Shown here in pieces: positions 17,545 to 26,440 of a stretch of 64,000 bases of DNA. Each line of letters opens with the position of its first letter. Position 1 is the stretch's first letter. The stretch is taken from positions 62,001-126,000 of the forward strand of contig QHUM01000053.1 of the NCBI GenBank assembly GCA_003222135.1, read 5' to 3'. Made by a program: the position numbers and the translations under genes. The notes under the pieces were generated by a model, which was not told the DNA's origin, did not search any database, and saw nothing but the letters and a program-made list of their open reading frames with translations. Origin of the DNA: Gemmatimonadota bacterium. Its GTDB lineage: Bacteria; Gemmatimonadota; Gemmatimonadetes; Gemmatimonadales; GWC2-71-9.

Positions 17545-17643
17545 GATTTCGGATTGCGGATTGCGGATTGCGGATTCGAAGAGCGGCCTGTCGACTCGAG
17601 GGCGGCTTGCCAATCCGCAATCCGAAATCCCCAATCCGCAATT
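17545..17643. repeat. GGATTGC tandem repeat facing an inverted copy
   Basis: The left arm has three tandem GGATTGC units plus GGATT (17553-17576), preceded by GATTTC. The right arm (about 17611-17643) carries AATCCGCAATCC, then GAAATCCCC and AATCCGCAATT. The arms can pair into a long imperfect hairpin around a 35-base loop. It fills the whole gap between the VIT/VWA gene and the sigma factor gene and ends six bases before the latter's ATG. It could be an intergenic repeat family, a terminator or a leader structure. Confidence 0.75.
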
Positions 17644-17648
17644 GACGT

Positions 17649-18152
17649 ATGCCCGACGACCTGGCCGACGTGTACCGCACCACCTACCACGCGCTCGTGC
17701 GCTTCCTGTACCGCAAGGTCTGGAGCGCCGAGCGGGCGGAGGACCTGGCGCAGGAGGCGTTCGCCCGGGCGCTCGTCCACAAACCGGAGAACACGCGGGG
17801 GTGGTTATTCGTAGTGGCCGCCAACATGGCGCGGGACGAGGCTCGCCGCGCGGCGCGAGAGCGACGCCATTTGACGCTCCTCAAGAGCGAGCCGCCGACG
17901 AGCGCTCCGCCGTCCGACGAGGTACTGCATACTGAAGGAGAGCGTTCACAGGTGCGGGCCGCGCTGGAGCAGCTCACGCCGCGCGATCGCGAAGTGCTGT
18001 TGCTGTGGGATTCGGGATTGTCGTACGACGAGATCGCCGCGCAGACCGGTCTGGCGCGCGGCGCCATTGGCACGACCCTCGCTCGGGCCCGCCGCCGACT
18101 GGTGGAAGCGTTCGACGCGAGAAAGACGGGTGAACATGTCGCACGTGGATGA
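17649..18152 (+). CDS. ECF-family RNA polymerase sigma factor
   Basis: A 167-residue sigma factor with only regions 2 and 4. Region 2 holds LVRFLYRKVWSAERAEDLAQEAFARAL and NTRGWLFVVAANMARDEAR. Region 4 holds LTPRDREVLLLWDSGLSYDEIA followed by the recognition helix ARGAIGTTLARARRRL. It would direct transcription of an unknown regulon, released by its anti-sigma partner, whose gene overlaps its 3' end by 17 bases. There is no clear Shine-Dalgarno sequence before the ATG. The repeat hairpin reaches almost to the start codon and could affect translation. Confidence 0.9.
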   Translation: MPDDLADVYRTTYHALVRFLYRKVWSAERAEDLAQEAFARALVHKPENTRGWLFVVAANMARDEARRAARERRHLTLLKSEPPTSAPPSDEVLHTEGERSQVRAALEQLTPRDREVLLLWDSGLSYDEIAAQTGLARGAIGTTLARARRRLVEAFDARKTGEHVARG

Positions 18153-19251
18153 CGGCAACCTGCACGCCTATCTCGACGGCGAGCTCCCGGCAACCGAGGC
18201 GCACGATCTCGAAGCGCACGTTGCGCAGTGCCGTGAGTGCCGGGTCCGCCTGGACGAGGAGCGGGCGCTCATCGCCCGTGCGGATGAGCTGCTCGGTCTC
18301 GCTGCGCCCCCGGACCGCGCCATGCCGCCGTTCCGTCCGGGCGACCGCGAGCCCCCAGTCCGGCTGTGGTGGCGCGTGCGGCTGCCCCTGGCGTGGGCGG
18401 CGACGGTGGTGCTCGCCCTCGGCGCCGGTCTGTACCTCGGCTCGGGCGCTCGAGCGAGGCGGCAGGAACCGGTGGCGCAGAATAGCGGCGACGTGGCGAC
18501 AACGCGGGCGCTCCCTGCGCCCGCCGCACCGGAGCCCGCCGCCGCACCACCGGTGGCCCCCCGACAGATGCAGCGTGTCCGGTCTGCGCCCGCGGCGCCG
18601 ACCACCGTAGGCGGGGAACGCAAAGCGGCCGTGCAGGAAAAAGCAACGGAGCAGGTGGTGACGGACGGGGCGTCTGGTGCCGTGGCCCTGCGGCACGACA
18701 GCGCGGTCGCGCAGCGCGAGCGCGCCGAGCTCGCCCCGAGTGCGTTCAAGGCGACCGCCGCCCCTGTCGTCGCTCGCACAGTCGGGCCGTACTCGGTAGC
18801 GGGGCCTCCGATCACGCTCGACAGTGCTCGCGCGCTCGTGGGCACGACCCCTTACGCCGTGCCTGACCTTCCGGTTCGCGGGATCTACCGGGGGCGCATG
18901 TTCGGCTCTCTTGCGTTGGTAGTCGTGCGGCAGGCGCTCGACTCGAGCACGGTCATCGACGTGATCACCGGACGCTACCGCCCACTAAGCCTCGACGCCG
19001 TCGTCGTCGCCGGGGCAGCCCGACCTGAGACCACCGATTTCTCTGAGCGTGCGCGGTTGGGCCGGGCACGAGACTCGATCGCGCCAGCGCCCGGCGCCCA
19101 GCGAACGGCGGCGCCAGCCCCGGCGCCGGGGCCGGCACGCGGCGCGTTCGCGGATCGACCCGCCGCGGCGCTCGTGGTCGAGGTGCGGGGTCCCGTGCCC
19201 ACGGATTCGCTCGCCGCGTTGCAACGACGACTCGCGCCGCTCCGGCCCTAA
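18136..19251 (+). CDS. membrane-anchored zinc-finger anti-sigma factor with long periplasmic tail
   Basis: A 371-residue protein. The cytoplasmic N-terminus carries LHAYLDGELPATEAHDLE and the ZAS-type zinc motif H-x3-C-x2-C (HVAQCREC, about residues 29-36). A single membrane helix follows (WAATVVLALGAGLYLGSG, about 90-110), then a low-complexity Ala/Pro periplasmic region and a small folded-looking segment (about 220-310, GPYSVAGPPITLDSARALVG). It should hold the overlapping ECF sigma factor inactive at the membrane. Proteolysis or a conformational change of the tail would release it. The tail is longer than in most anti-sigma factors. Start chosen at ATG 18136, directly before the zinc-finger homology. 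Confidence 0.88.
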   Translation: MSHVDDGNLHAYLDGELPATEAHDLEAHVAQCRECRVRLDEERALIARADELLGLAAPPDRAMPPFRPGDREPPVRLWWRVRLPLAWAATVVLALGAGLYLGSGARARRQEPVAQNSGDVATTRALPAPAAPEPAAAPPVAPRQMQRVRSAPAAPTTVGGERKAAVQEKATEQVVTDGASGAVALRHDSAVAQRERAELAPSAFKATAAPVVARTVGPYSVAGPPITLDSARALVGTTPYAVPDLPVRGIYRGRMFGSLALVVVRQALDSSTVIDVITGRYRPLSLDAVVVAGAARPETTDFSERARLGRARDSIAPAPGAQRTAAPAPAPGPARGAFADRPAAALVVEVRGPVPTDSLAALQRRLAPLRP

Positions 19252-19256
19252 GTGAC

Positions 19257-19592
19257 TCACTGCACGACGATCGTGCCGTTCATTCCTGTGTGAATCGTGC
19301 AATGGTACGTGTAGGTCCCCGCCTGAAGGGTTGCCTGATACGTTCCGGACGTCAGTGTCTGGGAATTGGCCGGGGTCGTCGGCCCGGTCAGCCAAGTAAC
19401 GTTGTGTCCATTGGACGGCGTCGCCCATGAGAACGTCACCTGCCCGGCAGGGATCGTGTCCGGCGTGGGGGAGAAGAAGTTGTTCTCGGCGGAGATCGTC
19501 GTGCTGTGGCCGCCGCCACTGGGGGATGTCGAGCTCTTGCACGCCGCCACGAACGCCACACCTGCCGCCAACACGAGAAGCTGCGACCGCAT
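19257..19592 (-). CDS. plastocyanin-like copper lipoprotein
   Basis: A 111-residue exported lipoprotein with lipobox FVAAC, a Ser/Gly linker and one cupredoxin domain. Copper ligands are His in SNGHNVTW (about residue 63) and the cluster YHCTIHTGM (about 97-105), giving C-x2-H-x2-M. The short Cys-to-Met loop is typical of plastocyanin-like proteins next to respiratory complexes. GGAGG stands five bases before the ATG. It lies just downstream, in the same direction, of actF, separated by a strong inverted repeat. It could be the soluble electron acceptor of the alternative complex III. That link is inferred from context. Confidence 0.9.
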   Translation of the reverse strand: MRSQLLVLAAGVAFVAACKSSTSPSGGGHSTTISAENNFFSPTPDTIPAGQVTFSWATPSNGHNVTWLTGPTTPANSQTLTSGTYQATLQAGTYTYHCTIHTGMNGTIVVQ

Positions 19593-19683
19593 GAGACCTC
19601 CGGGTGTCCAGGGAACGGGCCGAATGGATTCTATCGCGCACTACTGCTACCCTTAGAAACGCCGAAGGAGCCGGTGTCGACGC

Positions 19684-19752
19684 CCGCACGTTCGAGGGGC
19701 CCGCTCCGCGACAAAAATACGCAGTCGCTGCGCGGGCCCCTCGAACGTGCGG
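19684..19752. repeat. 21-base perfect inverted repeat, long hairpin
   Basis: Positions 19684-19704 and 19732-19752 are exact reverse complements. A further five-base stem (GCGAC at 19708-19712, GTCGC at 19724-19728) sits inside. The loop holds AAAAATACGCA. It lies 23 bases beyond the actF stop and about 90 bases upstream of the copper-lipoprotein start, so it may end the act transcript. Its length also fits a small mobile palindrome. Confidence 0.8.
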
Positions 19753-19775
19753 TGCTGGCATCGGAGACTGGGCCG

Positions 19776-20987
19776 TTAGTGGGCCTCCCGCTCGAGCGTG
19801 TCGGCGGCGAGGCGCGGTGAGATCATCGGATACCGCCTGGCGAACCACGCCGTAGACACGAGGAAGAGGCCGCCGAAGAAGAGGGTCACGCCGATCTCGG
19901 GGATGCCGATCGCAGGGCCGGCGCCGCCGTTGATGGATGGAACGATTTCCAGGTAGCGTTCCAGCCAGATCCCGGCGAGGCTGACCAGGGCGAACGCCAG
20001 GAACGTCGGCGGGGACCGCTTCGGCCTGACCCCGAGGAGGCCGATGAAGGGAATCAGGAACACGAGCAGGAACACCGCGATGCCGACCGGTCGCCACGGG
20101 CCGATCAGCCGATAAAAGATGAAATACGTCTCCTCCGGCAGATTGCCGTACCAGATCACGAGGAACTGGGCCCACATGAGATACGCCCAGAACACGGTGA
20201 AGCCGAAACACAACTTGCCCAGGTCGTGCAGCTGCTTCGCCGAGATCAGCTGCACCAGGCCCATTCGACGACGCAGCAGGACAACGAGCACCGCGAGCGC
20301 CATCAGCGCGGCCAGGAAACTGCCCATAAAATAGAAGGCACCGAACAGGTTGCTCACCCACTTGTGGGCGAGCGACATCATCAAGTCGAACGCCAGCAGG
20401 CTGTACCCGAACGCATAGGCGACGATGAGAATCGCCGCCTCGCGAGCGATCTGATCCCGGCCCTCGAGCCGATCCACCGCGCGACCGTCGGCCAGCTCCC
20501 GCACGTCGGGCGCCACGTCGTGCCGCACGAAGCGCCACGAGAGCCACGCCAGGGCGGCCAGAATCAGGCCGTTGCGCGGAAAGAAGAATCCGCTCGTCAG
20601 CCACGGGCCGATGTCGGGCCGCGGCTCGTGCAGCCAGGAGAAGATGTAGGTCCGCCCGACAATGAGACCGCCGTATAGCACCAGCGCAACCACAAGGAAC
20701 GCGACGGCGGACTCCGCGAACCGGATCAGGAGCCCGGACCAGTGCCCTTTGGCGAGCTTCTGCGTGGCGGCGAACACCACCAGGCCCTGCGCCAAGCCGA
20801 TCCAGAACATGAAGGCGACGTGGTAGGACTGCCACGCCCGGGAGGCCTGTCCCGTGGTGAGCGCCCACAGGAACGCGGCGGCCCCGATCGCCGTCGCGAG
20901 GATTCCGGCCGCGAGAAACGCGCCCGCCGGGAACTGCCGCGCCTTCTCGACCAACTGGCCGCGGGCGCCCGCGATGCCCGCGCTCAT
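19776..20987 (-). CDS. actF: alternative complex III subunit ActF (NrfD-like-related membrane protein)
   Basis: A 403-residue protein with about ten predicted membrane helices. Its start overlaps the actE stop by 4 bases. Its composition, its order as the last gene and the loop FFFPRNGLILAALAWLSWRF match ActF, a membrane subunit related to ActC that completes the quinol:cytochrome c/cupredoxin oxidoreductase. It carries no cofactor motifs. No cytochrome oxidase genes follow, unlike many act loci where a caa3 oxidase is next. The transcript instead runs into a long inverted repeat. Confidence 0.87.
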   Translation of the reverse strand: MSAGIAGARGQLVEKARQFPAGAFLAAGILATAIGAAAFLWALTTGQASRAWQSYHVAFMFWIGLAQGLVVFAATQKLAKGHWSGLLIRFAESAVAFLVVALVLYGGLIVGRTYIFSWLHEPRPDIGPWLTSGFFFPRNGLILAALAWLSWRFVRHDVAPDVRELADGRAVDRLEGRDQIAREAAILIVAYAFGYSLLAFDLMMSLAHKWVSNLFGAFYFMGSFLAALMALAVLVVLLRRRMGLVQLISAKQLHDLGKLCFGFTVFWAYLMWAQFLVIWYGNLPEETYFIFYRLIGPWRPVGIAVFLLVFLIPFIGLLGVRPKRSPPTFLAFALVSLAGIWLERYLEIVPSINGGAGPAIGIPEIGVTLFFGGLFLVSTAWFARRYPMISPRLAADTLEREAH

Positions 20988-21544
20988 CGGCTGCCTCCGC
21001 TCGCCCCGCTCCGCGCCTGCGCCTGCAGCGTGCGGACGTAGTTGACGAGATCCCAGCGGTCGGCGCCGCGCACCTTGTCGCCGTACACCGGCATCAGCCC
21101 GCGCCCCATCACTTGGCCGCTCACGATCACCGCGTAGATGTAGCCGTCGGTGCGCCGGGCGATCGTGTCGTTGACGAGGGAGCGGACCCCGAAGAACGGC
21201 CCGGGCGGCGTCTGCCCGTTCGTGGCCGAAATCGGGCCGTCACCCCGCCCCGTCGTGCCGTGGCAGACCAGACAATACGTCTCGTACAGGAAGCGGCCGC
21301 GGTTGATCGACTCGGACGTGCGCGTGCGCGGGTTGGCCAGCCGATCGGCCATCTGGAGGTTCACCGACGGCTCCGCTCCCGTCACCGGGACCGTGCCCGC
21401 GACGGGCGGGATCGGCCTGGCGTAGGGCTTGATGCTGCGCTGGTGCCGCATCGTGGCGAACCAGCCGACGCGATGCACCACGTCGTCCGGATTGCACGCC
21501 GTAAGGACGCCGAGCGCCACGAGCGCGAGGGCGCGCTTACGCAC
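20984..21544 (-). CDS. actE: alternative complex III subunit ActE, monoheme cytochrome c lipoprotein
   Basis: A 186-residue protein from a GTG start (21542-21544) overlapping actD by 8 bases. The N-terminus VRKRALALVALGVLTAC is a lipoprotein signal, with Cys at about residue 17. One heme c site is visible (ETYCLVCHGTTGRGDG, about residue 92). A Met-containing segment, VSGQVMGRGLMPVYGDKV, supplies the likely axial ligand, and VNYVRTLQ is the typical C-terminal cytochrome c helix. In the complex it passes electrons from ActA to a soluble carrier or oxidase. Confidence 0.92.
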   Translation of the reverse strand: MRKRALALVALGVLTACNPDDVVHRVGWFATMRHQRSIKPYARPIPPVAGTVPVTGAEPSVNLQMADRLANPRTRTSESINRGRFLYETYCLVCHGTTGRGDGPISATNGQTPPGPFFGVRSLVNDTIARRTDGYIYAVIVSGQVMGRGLMPVYGDKVRGADRWDLVNYVRTLQAQARSGASGGSR

Positions 21545-22082
21545 GTCGCACCTCCTCGGCGCCGGCGCCGCGCAGCAGCGTTTCCACCGGCCCGGCCCGC
21601 GCCGCCTCGCACGGCACGAACACGCCGAACTTGTCGTTCGTGAAGCGGGCGTCGTAGGCGATCGTTCCCTGGCGGCGCGCGGCGAACAGGGCGTTGAACG
21701 CGATCCCGAGAATCGTCGCAAGCGCCCCGAACAGGATCGTCATCTCGAACATGATCACGACGTACGGCGGGATCGAGCCGACGGGCTTGCCGCCCACCAC
21801 GATCGGCCAATCGTAGGACATGTACAGGGTGAGCCAGGCCCCGACGGCGCACCCGGAAATACCGCCGATCAGGGTGAACATGCGGACCGGGCTCACCGGC
21901 TGGTCGAGCGCGTCCTCGATCTCGTGCCGCGGAATCGGCGAATACACGGTGAAGTCCGTGTGACCGCCCTGGCGCAGCTTCCCAATGGCGTCCACGGTCG
22001 CATCCAGATGCCCGAACACCGCGAGCACGCCCGGCGTTGGCGGCGGGTGGAAGATCGCGGTGAGTGGGTTCACGAGCTTCAC
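21537..22082 (-). CDS. actD: alternative complex III subunit ActD (DUF3341)
   Basis: A 181-residue protein of the DUF3341 family. The N-terminal soluble part is GVLAVFGHLDATVDAIGKLR, where a small quinol-complex accessory fold begins. Two membrane helices follow around residues 70-92 and 108-135. The C-terminal tail contains NDKFGVFVPC. It anchors and closes the membrane module but binds no cofactor. The GTG start at 22080-22082 overlaps the actC stop by 4 bases. Gene order C-D-E-F is standard. Confidence 0.92.
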   Translation of the reverse strand: MKLVNPLTAIFHPPPTPGVLAVFGHLDATVDAIGKLRQGGHTDFTVYSPIPRHEIEDALDQPVSPVRMFTLIGGISGCAVGAWLTLYMSYDWPIVVGGKPVGSIPPYVVIMFEMTILFGALATILGIAFNALFAARRQGTIAYDARFTNDKFGVFVPCEAARAGPVETLLRGAGAEEVRRA

Positions 22083-23437
22083 GCGCGCGCCGCCTTGCCG
22101 CGGGTGGGCGCGGGGAGCACTTCCTTCACCTCGGAGATCGACACCGCCGGGAAGTTCTTCACGAACAAGAGAAACCACATGAAGAACCAGCCGAAGCTGC
22201 CGGCCATGATGCCCCAATCGGCCCACGTCGGGTTGTACGTGGCGTTGGCGAACCGCTCGAACGGCTCGCCCGCGAGCGACACGACGATGATCACATAGCG
22301 CTCGAACCACATCCCGATGTTCACGAAGATCGAGATCACGAACAGCGCCAGGATGTTCGTGCGGATCGGCTTGAACCACAGCAGTTGCGGGAGGAATGCG
22401 TTGCAGATGATCATCGTCCACGACGCCCACCAGAACGGGCCGAACGCCCGGTACCAGAAGGCGGCGCGCTCGGCGGGATTGCCCCCGAACCACGCCGTGA
22501 AGTACTCGACGCAGTACGCGTACCCGACGATCATGCCGGTGAGGAGACAGAGCTTCGCCAGGTTCTCGAAGTGGTGAACCGTGATCAGCTGCTCGAGATG
22601 GAACAGCTTCCGGATCGGCACAAGCAGGGTGATCACCATGGCCACGCCCGAATAGATTGCGCCGGCCACGAAATACGGCGCGAAGATCGTGGCGTGCCAG
22701 CCGGGCACAATCGCCATCGCGAAGTCCCACGACACCACGCTATGCACGGACAACACCAGCGGCGTCGCGAGCGCCGCGAGATAGAGATAGCCGCGCGTGT
22801 AGTGGCGCCATTGCTCGTTGGTGCCGCGCCAGCCGAGCGAGGTGATGGCGTACAGCTTCTTGCGCCACCCCGTCGCTACGTCGCGCACCGCCGCGATGTC
22901 GGGGATCAGTCCCATGATCAGGAACACCGTCGAGACGGTGAAGTACGTCCCGATCGCGAACTCGTCCCAGATGAGTGGCGACTTGAAGTTGGGCCACAAG
23001 CCGCGCTCGTTCGGATAGGGAATGAGCCAGTAGAAGTACCACTGCCGGCCGATGTGAATCAGCGGAAACAGCCCCGCCGTCATCACGGCGAACACGGTCA
23101 TCGCTTCGGCCGTGCGGTACACCGCCGTGCGCCACCCCGACCGGAACAGGAACAGGATCGCCGAGATCAGCGTGCCCGAGTGCGCGATGCCCACCCAGAA
23201 CACGAAGCAGGTGATGTAGACCGCCCAGTAGACGGGGTGCGAGTAGCCGGCGAGCCCCAGCCCGTAGCGCAGCAGGAACAGTAGGCACACGATCCCAACC
23301 GCCAGCAGGGCGACTGCAGCCGCGAGCAGGGCGAAGTAGCCCTTGCCTGGATGCCCCAGTGTCCGTGCGATGGCGCGCGTGACGAAGTCGTAGGTCACGC
23401 GAGTCCCGCGCGCGGCGGCGGTCGCCGTCTCGGCCAT
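22079..23437 (-). CDS. actC: alternative complex III subunit ActC (NrfD/PsrC family)
   Basis: A 452-residue integral membrane protein with about ten helices, the quinol-binding module of the complex. Segments such as GIAHSGTLISAILFLFR and HHFENLAKLCLLTGMIVGYAYCVEYFTAWF are typical of the NrfD family in ACIII. It oxidises membrane quinol and hands electrons to the iron-sulfur chain of ActB. The ATG at 23435-23437 lies four bases after the actB stop and is favoured over a GTG five codons upstream. Confidence 0.93.
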   Translation of the reverse strand: MAETATAAARGTRVTYDFVTRAIARTLGHPGKGYFALLAAAVALLAVGIVCLLFLLRYGLGLAGYSHPVYWAVYITCFVFWVGIAHSGTLISAILFLFRSGWRTAVYRTAEAMTVFAVMTAGLFPLIHIGRQWYFYWLIPYPNERGLWPNFKSPLIWDEFAIGTYFTVSTVFLIMGLIPDIAAVRDVATGWRKKLYAITSLGWRGTNEQWRHYTRGYLYLAALATPLVLSVHSVVSWDFAMAIVPGWHATIFAPYFVAGAIYSGVAMVITLLVPIRKLFHLEQLITVHHFENLAKLCLLTGMIVGYAYCVEYFTAWFGGNPAERAAFWYRAFGPFWWASWTMIICNAFLPQLLWFKPIRTNILALFVISIFVNIGMWFERYVIIVVSLAGEPFERFANATYNPTWADWGIMAGSFGWFFMWFLLFVKNFPAVSISEVKEVLPAPTRGKAARA

Positions 23438-23441
23438 CGGG

Positions 23442-26429
23442 CTACGCTCCACGCGCCGCGCCGTGCATCACGCGGGCGAGGTAGGTGATCGCGGGCTTGG
23501 TGTTGAGCTCGGAATGCACGTGATAGCCGCGGGGATCGGCAGCGAGGCGAGCCACGAGAGAGCTCCTGTCATGCAGATCGCCGAACACGATCGCCTCGGA
23601 CGGGCAGGCCTGCGCGCAGGCGGGCGTGATGTCGCCGTCGCGCACGCTCCGGTCCTCGAGGCGCGCGCGGTTCTGGGCGCCCCGGATGCGTTGCACGCAG
23701 AAGGTGCACTTCTCCATCACACCCTTCTCGCGCACCGTGACGTCCGGATTGAGCAGCATGTTGAGCGGGTCGGGCCAGCTTTCCCACTCGCCCCCCGGCT
23801 CCGCGAAGTTGAACCAGTTGAAGTAGCGGACTTTGTAAGGGCAGTTGTTCGCGCAATAGCGCGTGCCGACGCAGCGGTTGTACACCTGGCCATTGAGCCC
23901 GTCGGGCGTGTGGTAGGCCGCGTACACCGGGCAGACCGGCTCACACGGTGCGTTGCCGCACTGCTGGCACAGCATGGGGTTGACGAGCGCGCCGACGCGC
24001 CGGCCGTCCGCGTCCGCGGTGTAATAGCGCTCGATCCGCATCCAGCTCATCTGCCGGCGCCGCACCACCAGCTCTTCGCCCACGGTCGCGAGGTTGTTCT
24101 CCGCGTAGCACGCCGTGACGCACGCCGAGCAGCCGGTGCATTTCGAGAGATCGATCGCCATCCCCCAGCGCGGCGGCGTCCCCGCGTAGTCGCCGAGTGA
24201 GGCCTTCTGGTGCTGTGCCTCGGCCCACGCCTTCTGCGCGTCCTCCGCGTACCCCGGCACCTCCCGCTCTGCGAACGGATGCGCACCCGATTTGAGCTCG
24301 CGCGCCCGCGCGAGCGACAGGACCTCGATGATCCCGCGGCCCTGCTCCCGGGCGTCCCCCTCCACCGTGGCGAGGCGGCGGTGGTCGCCGGTCTTCACGA
24401 CCGCGACCGGCGCCGCGAACGCGCGCCCGCCGAAACTCGCCGGCGCGTCGCTCAGCAGCTCGAACGCGTTGAACGACCGATCCTTGGCGTAACGGCCGTA
24501 CGCTTTGTGCCCCTGCCCCGTCGGGACCGCCAGCACGCCGGGCCGGATCCCCGGTGTGATCCACACCGGCGCGCGCACCGTACCGTGCGGGGACTTGAGG
24601 AGCAGGATGTCCCCGTTCGCGAGCTGCCACTTCGCCGCCGTCTCGGGATGCACCTCGACCCAGGCGTGCCAGGTGATCTTCGAGACCGGGTCCGGGAGCT
24701 CCTGCAGCCACGGTTTGTTGGCGCCCCTACCGTCGTGCAGAGCGAGTGACGGGAACACGATCAGCAACGGCTCGTCGGCTGCCCCCGATCCGGCGCCGCC
24801 CACGTCACCGAGCAGCTGCACGACCCCCGGGTCGAGCCGCACCGGCTGCGCGGGCGCTTCGGCGTACAACCCGCCGTGCTGCAGGGCGTCGGTCCAGAAG
24901 TCCGCGAAGTCCCGCCCCTTGCCGACGCGCTGGTGGAGCTCCTTCCAGCGACTCTGGAGATAGTCCTTGAAGGTCCCCGCCTTGCCCGCCACGCGGAGCA
25001 GCACGTCCCCGGTGTGCATCGTGTTGGGGAACACAGGCTGCATCACGGGCTGCTGCAGTGCATGGATCCCGGTGCGCGGACGCGAGTCGCTCCACTGCTC
25101 GAGTGGATGCAGGTCCGGGAGCACGAGATCGGACGCGGCGGCGGTCTCGTCCCAGTACGACGCGAAGCTGACCTTATAGCCGACCTTGCTGAGCGCCTGC
25201 GAGAACGCGGCCGGGAGCGTGTGACCGGGGTTCGCCCCGTGGACGAGCAGCAGCTCCACCTTGCCCGCGGCCAGGTCGGCCACGAGATCGGTCAGCTGCC
25301 GGAACGTGCCGGCGTCCGCGACGGCCTGATTCGGGCCGAATCGCACGGTCTTGCCGACCTGTCCGGCGACGTAGTTGAGGATGTTCACGGCAACGACCAG
25401 CAGCTCGGCGCCGTCGCCGTACTGAGTCGCCACCCCGCCGCCCACCGCCAGCCCGCCCTGGGAGGCCGCGAACTCGCGCGCCAGCCGCTCGATCTCCGCC
25501 GCTGCGATCCCGACCACCGGGGCCACCCGCTGCGGCGTGGGGAGCAAGCGCTCGAGGCGGCCGGCGTCGAGCGGCGCCGGTGCCAACCGGCCGGCCAGAA
25601 TGACCTGCGCCATGGCGAGCGCGAGCAGGGCTTCGGTCGCGGGCTTGGCGGCGATCCACTCGTCCGCACTCATCCCGGTGAGCGACAGCCGGGGGCCAAC
25701 GAACACGAATTTCGCCATCAACGTGTCGCGATCACCGTCGAAGCTATGCGCGCGCGTGAAGCTGTTCTGGTAGCCGACCGGCGAGAGCCACGTCTCCATG
25801 AAATCGGCGCCGAAGGAGACGATGTAGCGGGCGCGGGCGAAGTCGTACAGCGGAATCGCCGCGGTACCGAAGGCGCGGCGGTTGCCCTCCCGCAAGGCCT
25901 CGAAGGCGAACGACTCATGGGTGACGTGCCGGCCGCCGACCTCCTTCACCCACGCATCGACGAGCTCGCCGAACGACCCGGGTTCGAGCCCGGTGAGGAA
26001 CACGATTCCCCGGCCGCGCGCCTCCTTCACCTTCCCCGCCAGCCGGCCGATGGCATCGTCCCACGACAGCTTCTGCCACTCGCCGTTCGGCCCGCGGGCC
26101 ATGGGGTCGGTGATGCGGTCCGGGTTGTAGAGCCCCTGGAGCGCCGCCTGGCCGCGCGAGCAGAGCCGGCCTTCATTGATGGGGGACTCCGGGTTACCCT
26201 CGAGCTTGATCACGCGCCCTTCGCGCACCTTGGCGTGCAGCCCGCAGCCGGCCGCGCATTCGCGGCACGTCGTCGCGTAATAGGTCGCGGTCCCCGGAAC
26301 CTGGTCCTCGGGCGGCACGACGTATGGGACGAGGTGCTCCGTCGGCTCGGGCCCGATGCCGCACCCCGAGAGCGCGGCGGCACCACCGCTCGTCGCACCC
26401 AGGACCTTGAGGAACCGTCTGCGATTCAT
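23442..26429 (-). CDS. actB: alternative complex III subunit ActB (molybdopterin-oxidoreductase-like plus iron-sulfur domain)
   Basis: A 995-residue protein with a twin-arginine start (MNRRRFLKVLG) followed by SGC, a possible lipid site. The N-terminal half is a molybdopterin-oxidoreductase-like domain. It still shows CRECAAGCG and a downstream LCSRG, a pattern that could hold a cluster. The C-terminal quarter has four cysteine sets: KCTGCSACVTAC, CQQCGNAPCEPVCP, YCANNCP and KCTFC with CAQACP. These fit the three [4Fe-4S] and one [3Fe-4S] clusters known for ActB. It carries electrons from the quinol site to the heme subunits. ActA ends 11 bases before its start. Confidence 0.93.
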   Translation of the reverse strand: MNRRRFLKVLGATSGGAAALSGCGIGPEPTEHLVPYVVPPEDQVPGTATYYATTCRECAAGCGLHAKVREGRVIKLEGNPESPINEGRLCSRGQAALQGLYNPDRITDPMARGPNGEWQKLSWDDAIGRLAGKVKEARGRGIVFLTGLEPGSFGELVDAWVKEVGGRHVTHESFAFEALREGNRRAFGTAAIPLYDFARARYIVSFGADFMETWLSPVGYQNSFTRAHSFDGDRDTLMAKFVFVGPRLSLTGMSADEWIAAKPATEALLALAMAQVILAGRLAPAPLDAGRLERLLPTPQRVAPVVGIAAAEIERLAREFAASQGGLAVGGGVATQYGDGAELLVVAVNILNYVAGQVGKTVRFGPNQAVADAGTFRQLTDLVADLAAGKVELLLVHGANPGHTLPAAFSQALSKVGYKVSFASYWDETAAASDLVLPDLHPLEQWSDSRPRTGIHALQQPVMQPVFPNTMHTGDVLLRVAGKAGTFKDYLQSRWKELHQRVGKGRDFADFWTDALQHGGLYAEAPAQPVRLDPGVVQLLGDVGGAGSGAADEPLLIVFPSLALHDGRGANKPWLQELPDPVSKITWHAWVEVHPETAAKWQLANGDILLLKSPHGTVRAPVWITPGIRPGVLAVPTGQGHKAYGRYAKDRSFNAFELLSDAPASFGGRAFAAPVAVVKTGDHRRLATVEGDAREQGRGIIEVLSLARARELKSGAHPFAEREVPGYAEDAQKAWAEAQHQKASLGDYAGTPPRWGMAIDLSKCTGCSACVTACYAENNLATVGEELVVRRRQMSWMRIERYYTADADGRRVGALVNPMLCQQCGNAPCEPVCPVYAAYHTPDGLNGQVYNRCVGTRYCANNCPYKVRYFNWFNFAEPGGEWESWPDPLNMLLNPDVTVREKGVMEKCTFCVQRIRGAQNRARLEDRSVRDGDITPACAQACPSEAIVFGDLHDRSSLVARLAADPRGYHVHSELNTKPAITYLARVMHGAARGA

Positions 26430-26440
26430 CGGCGCGGGCC

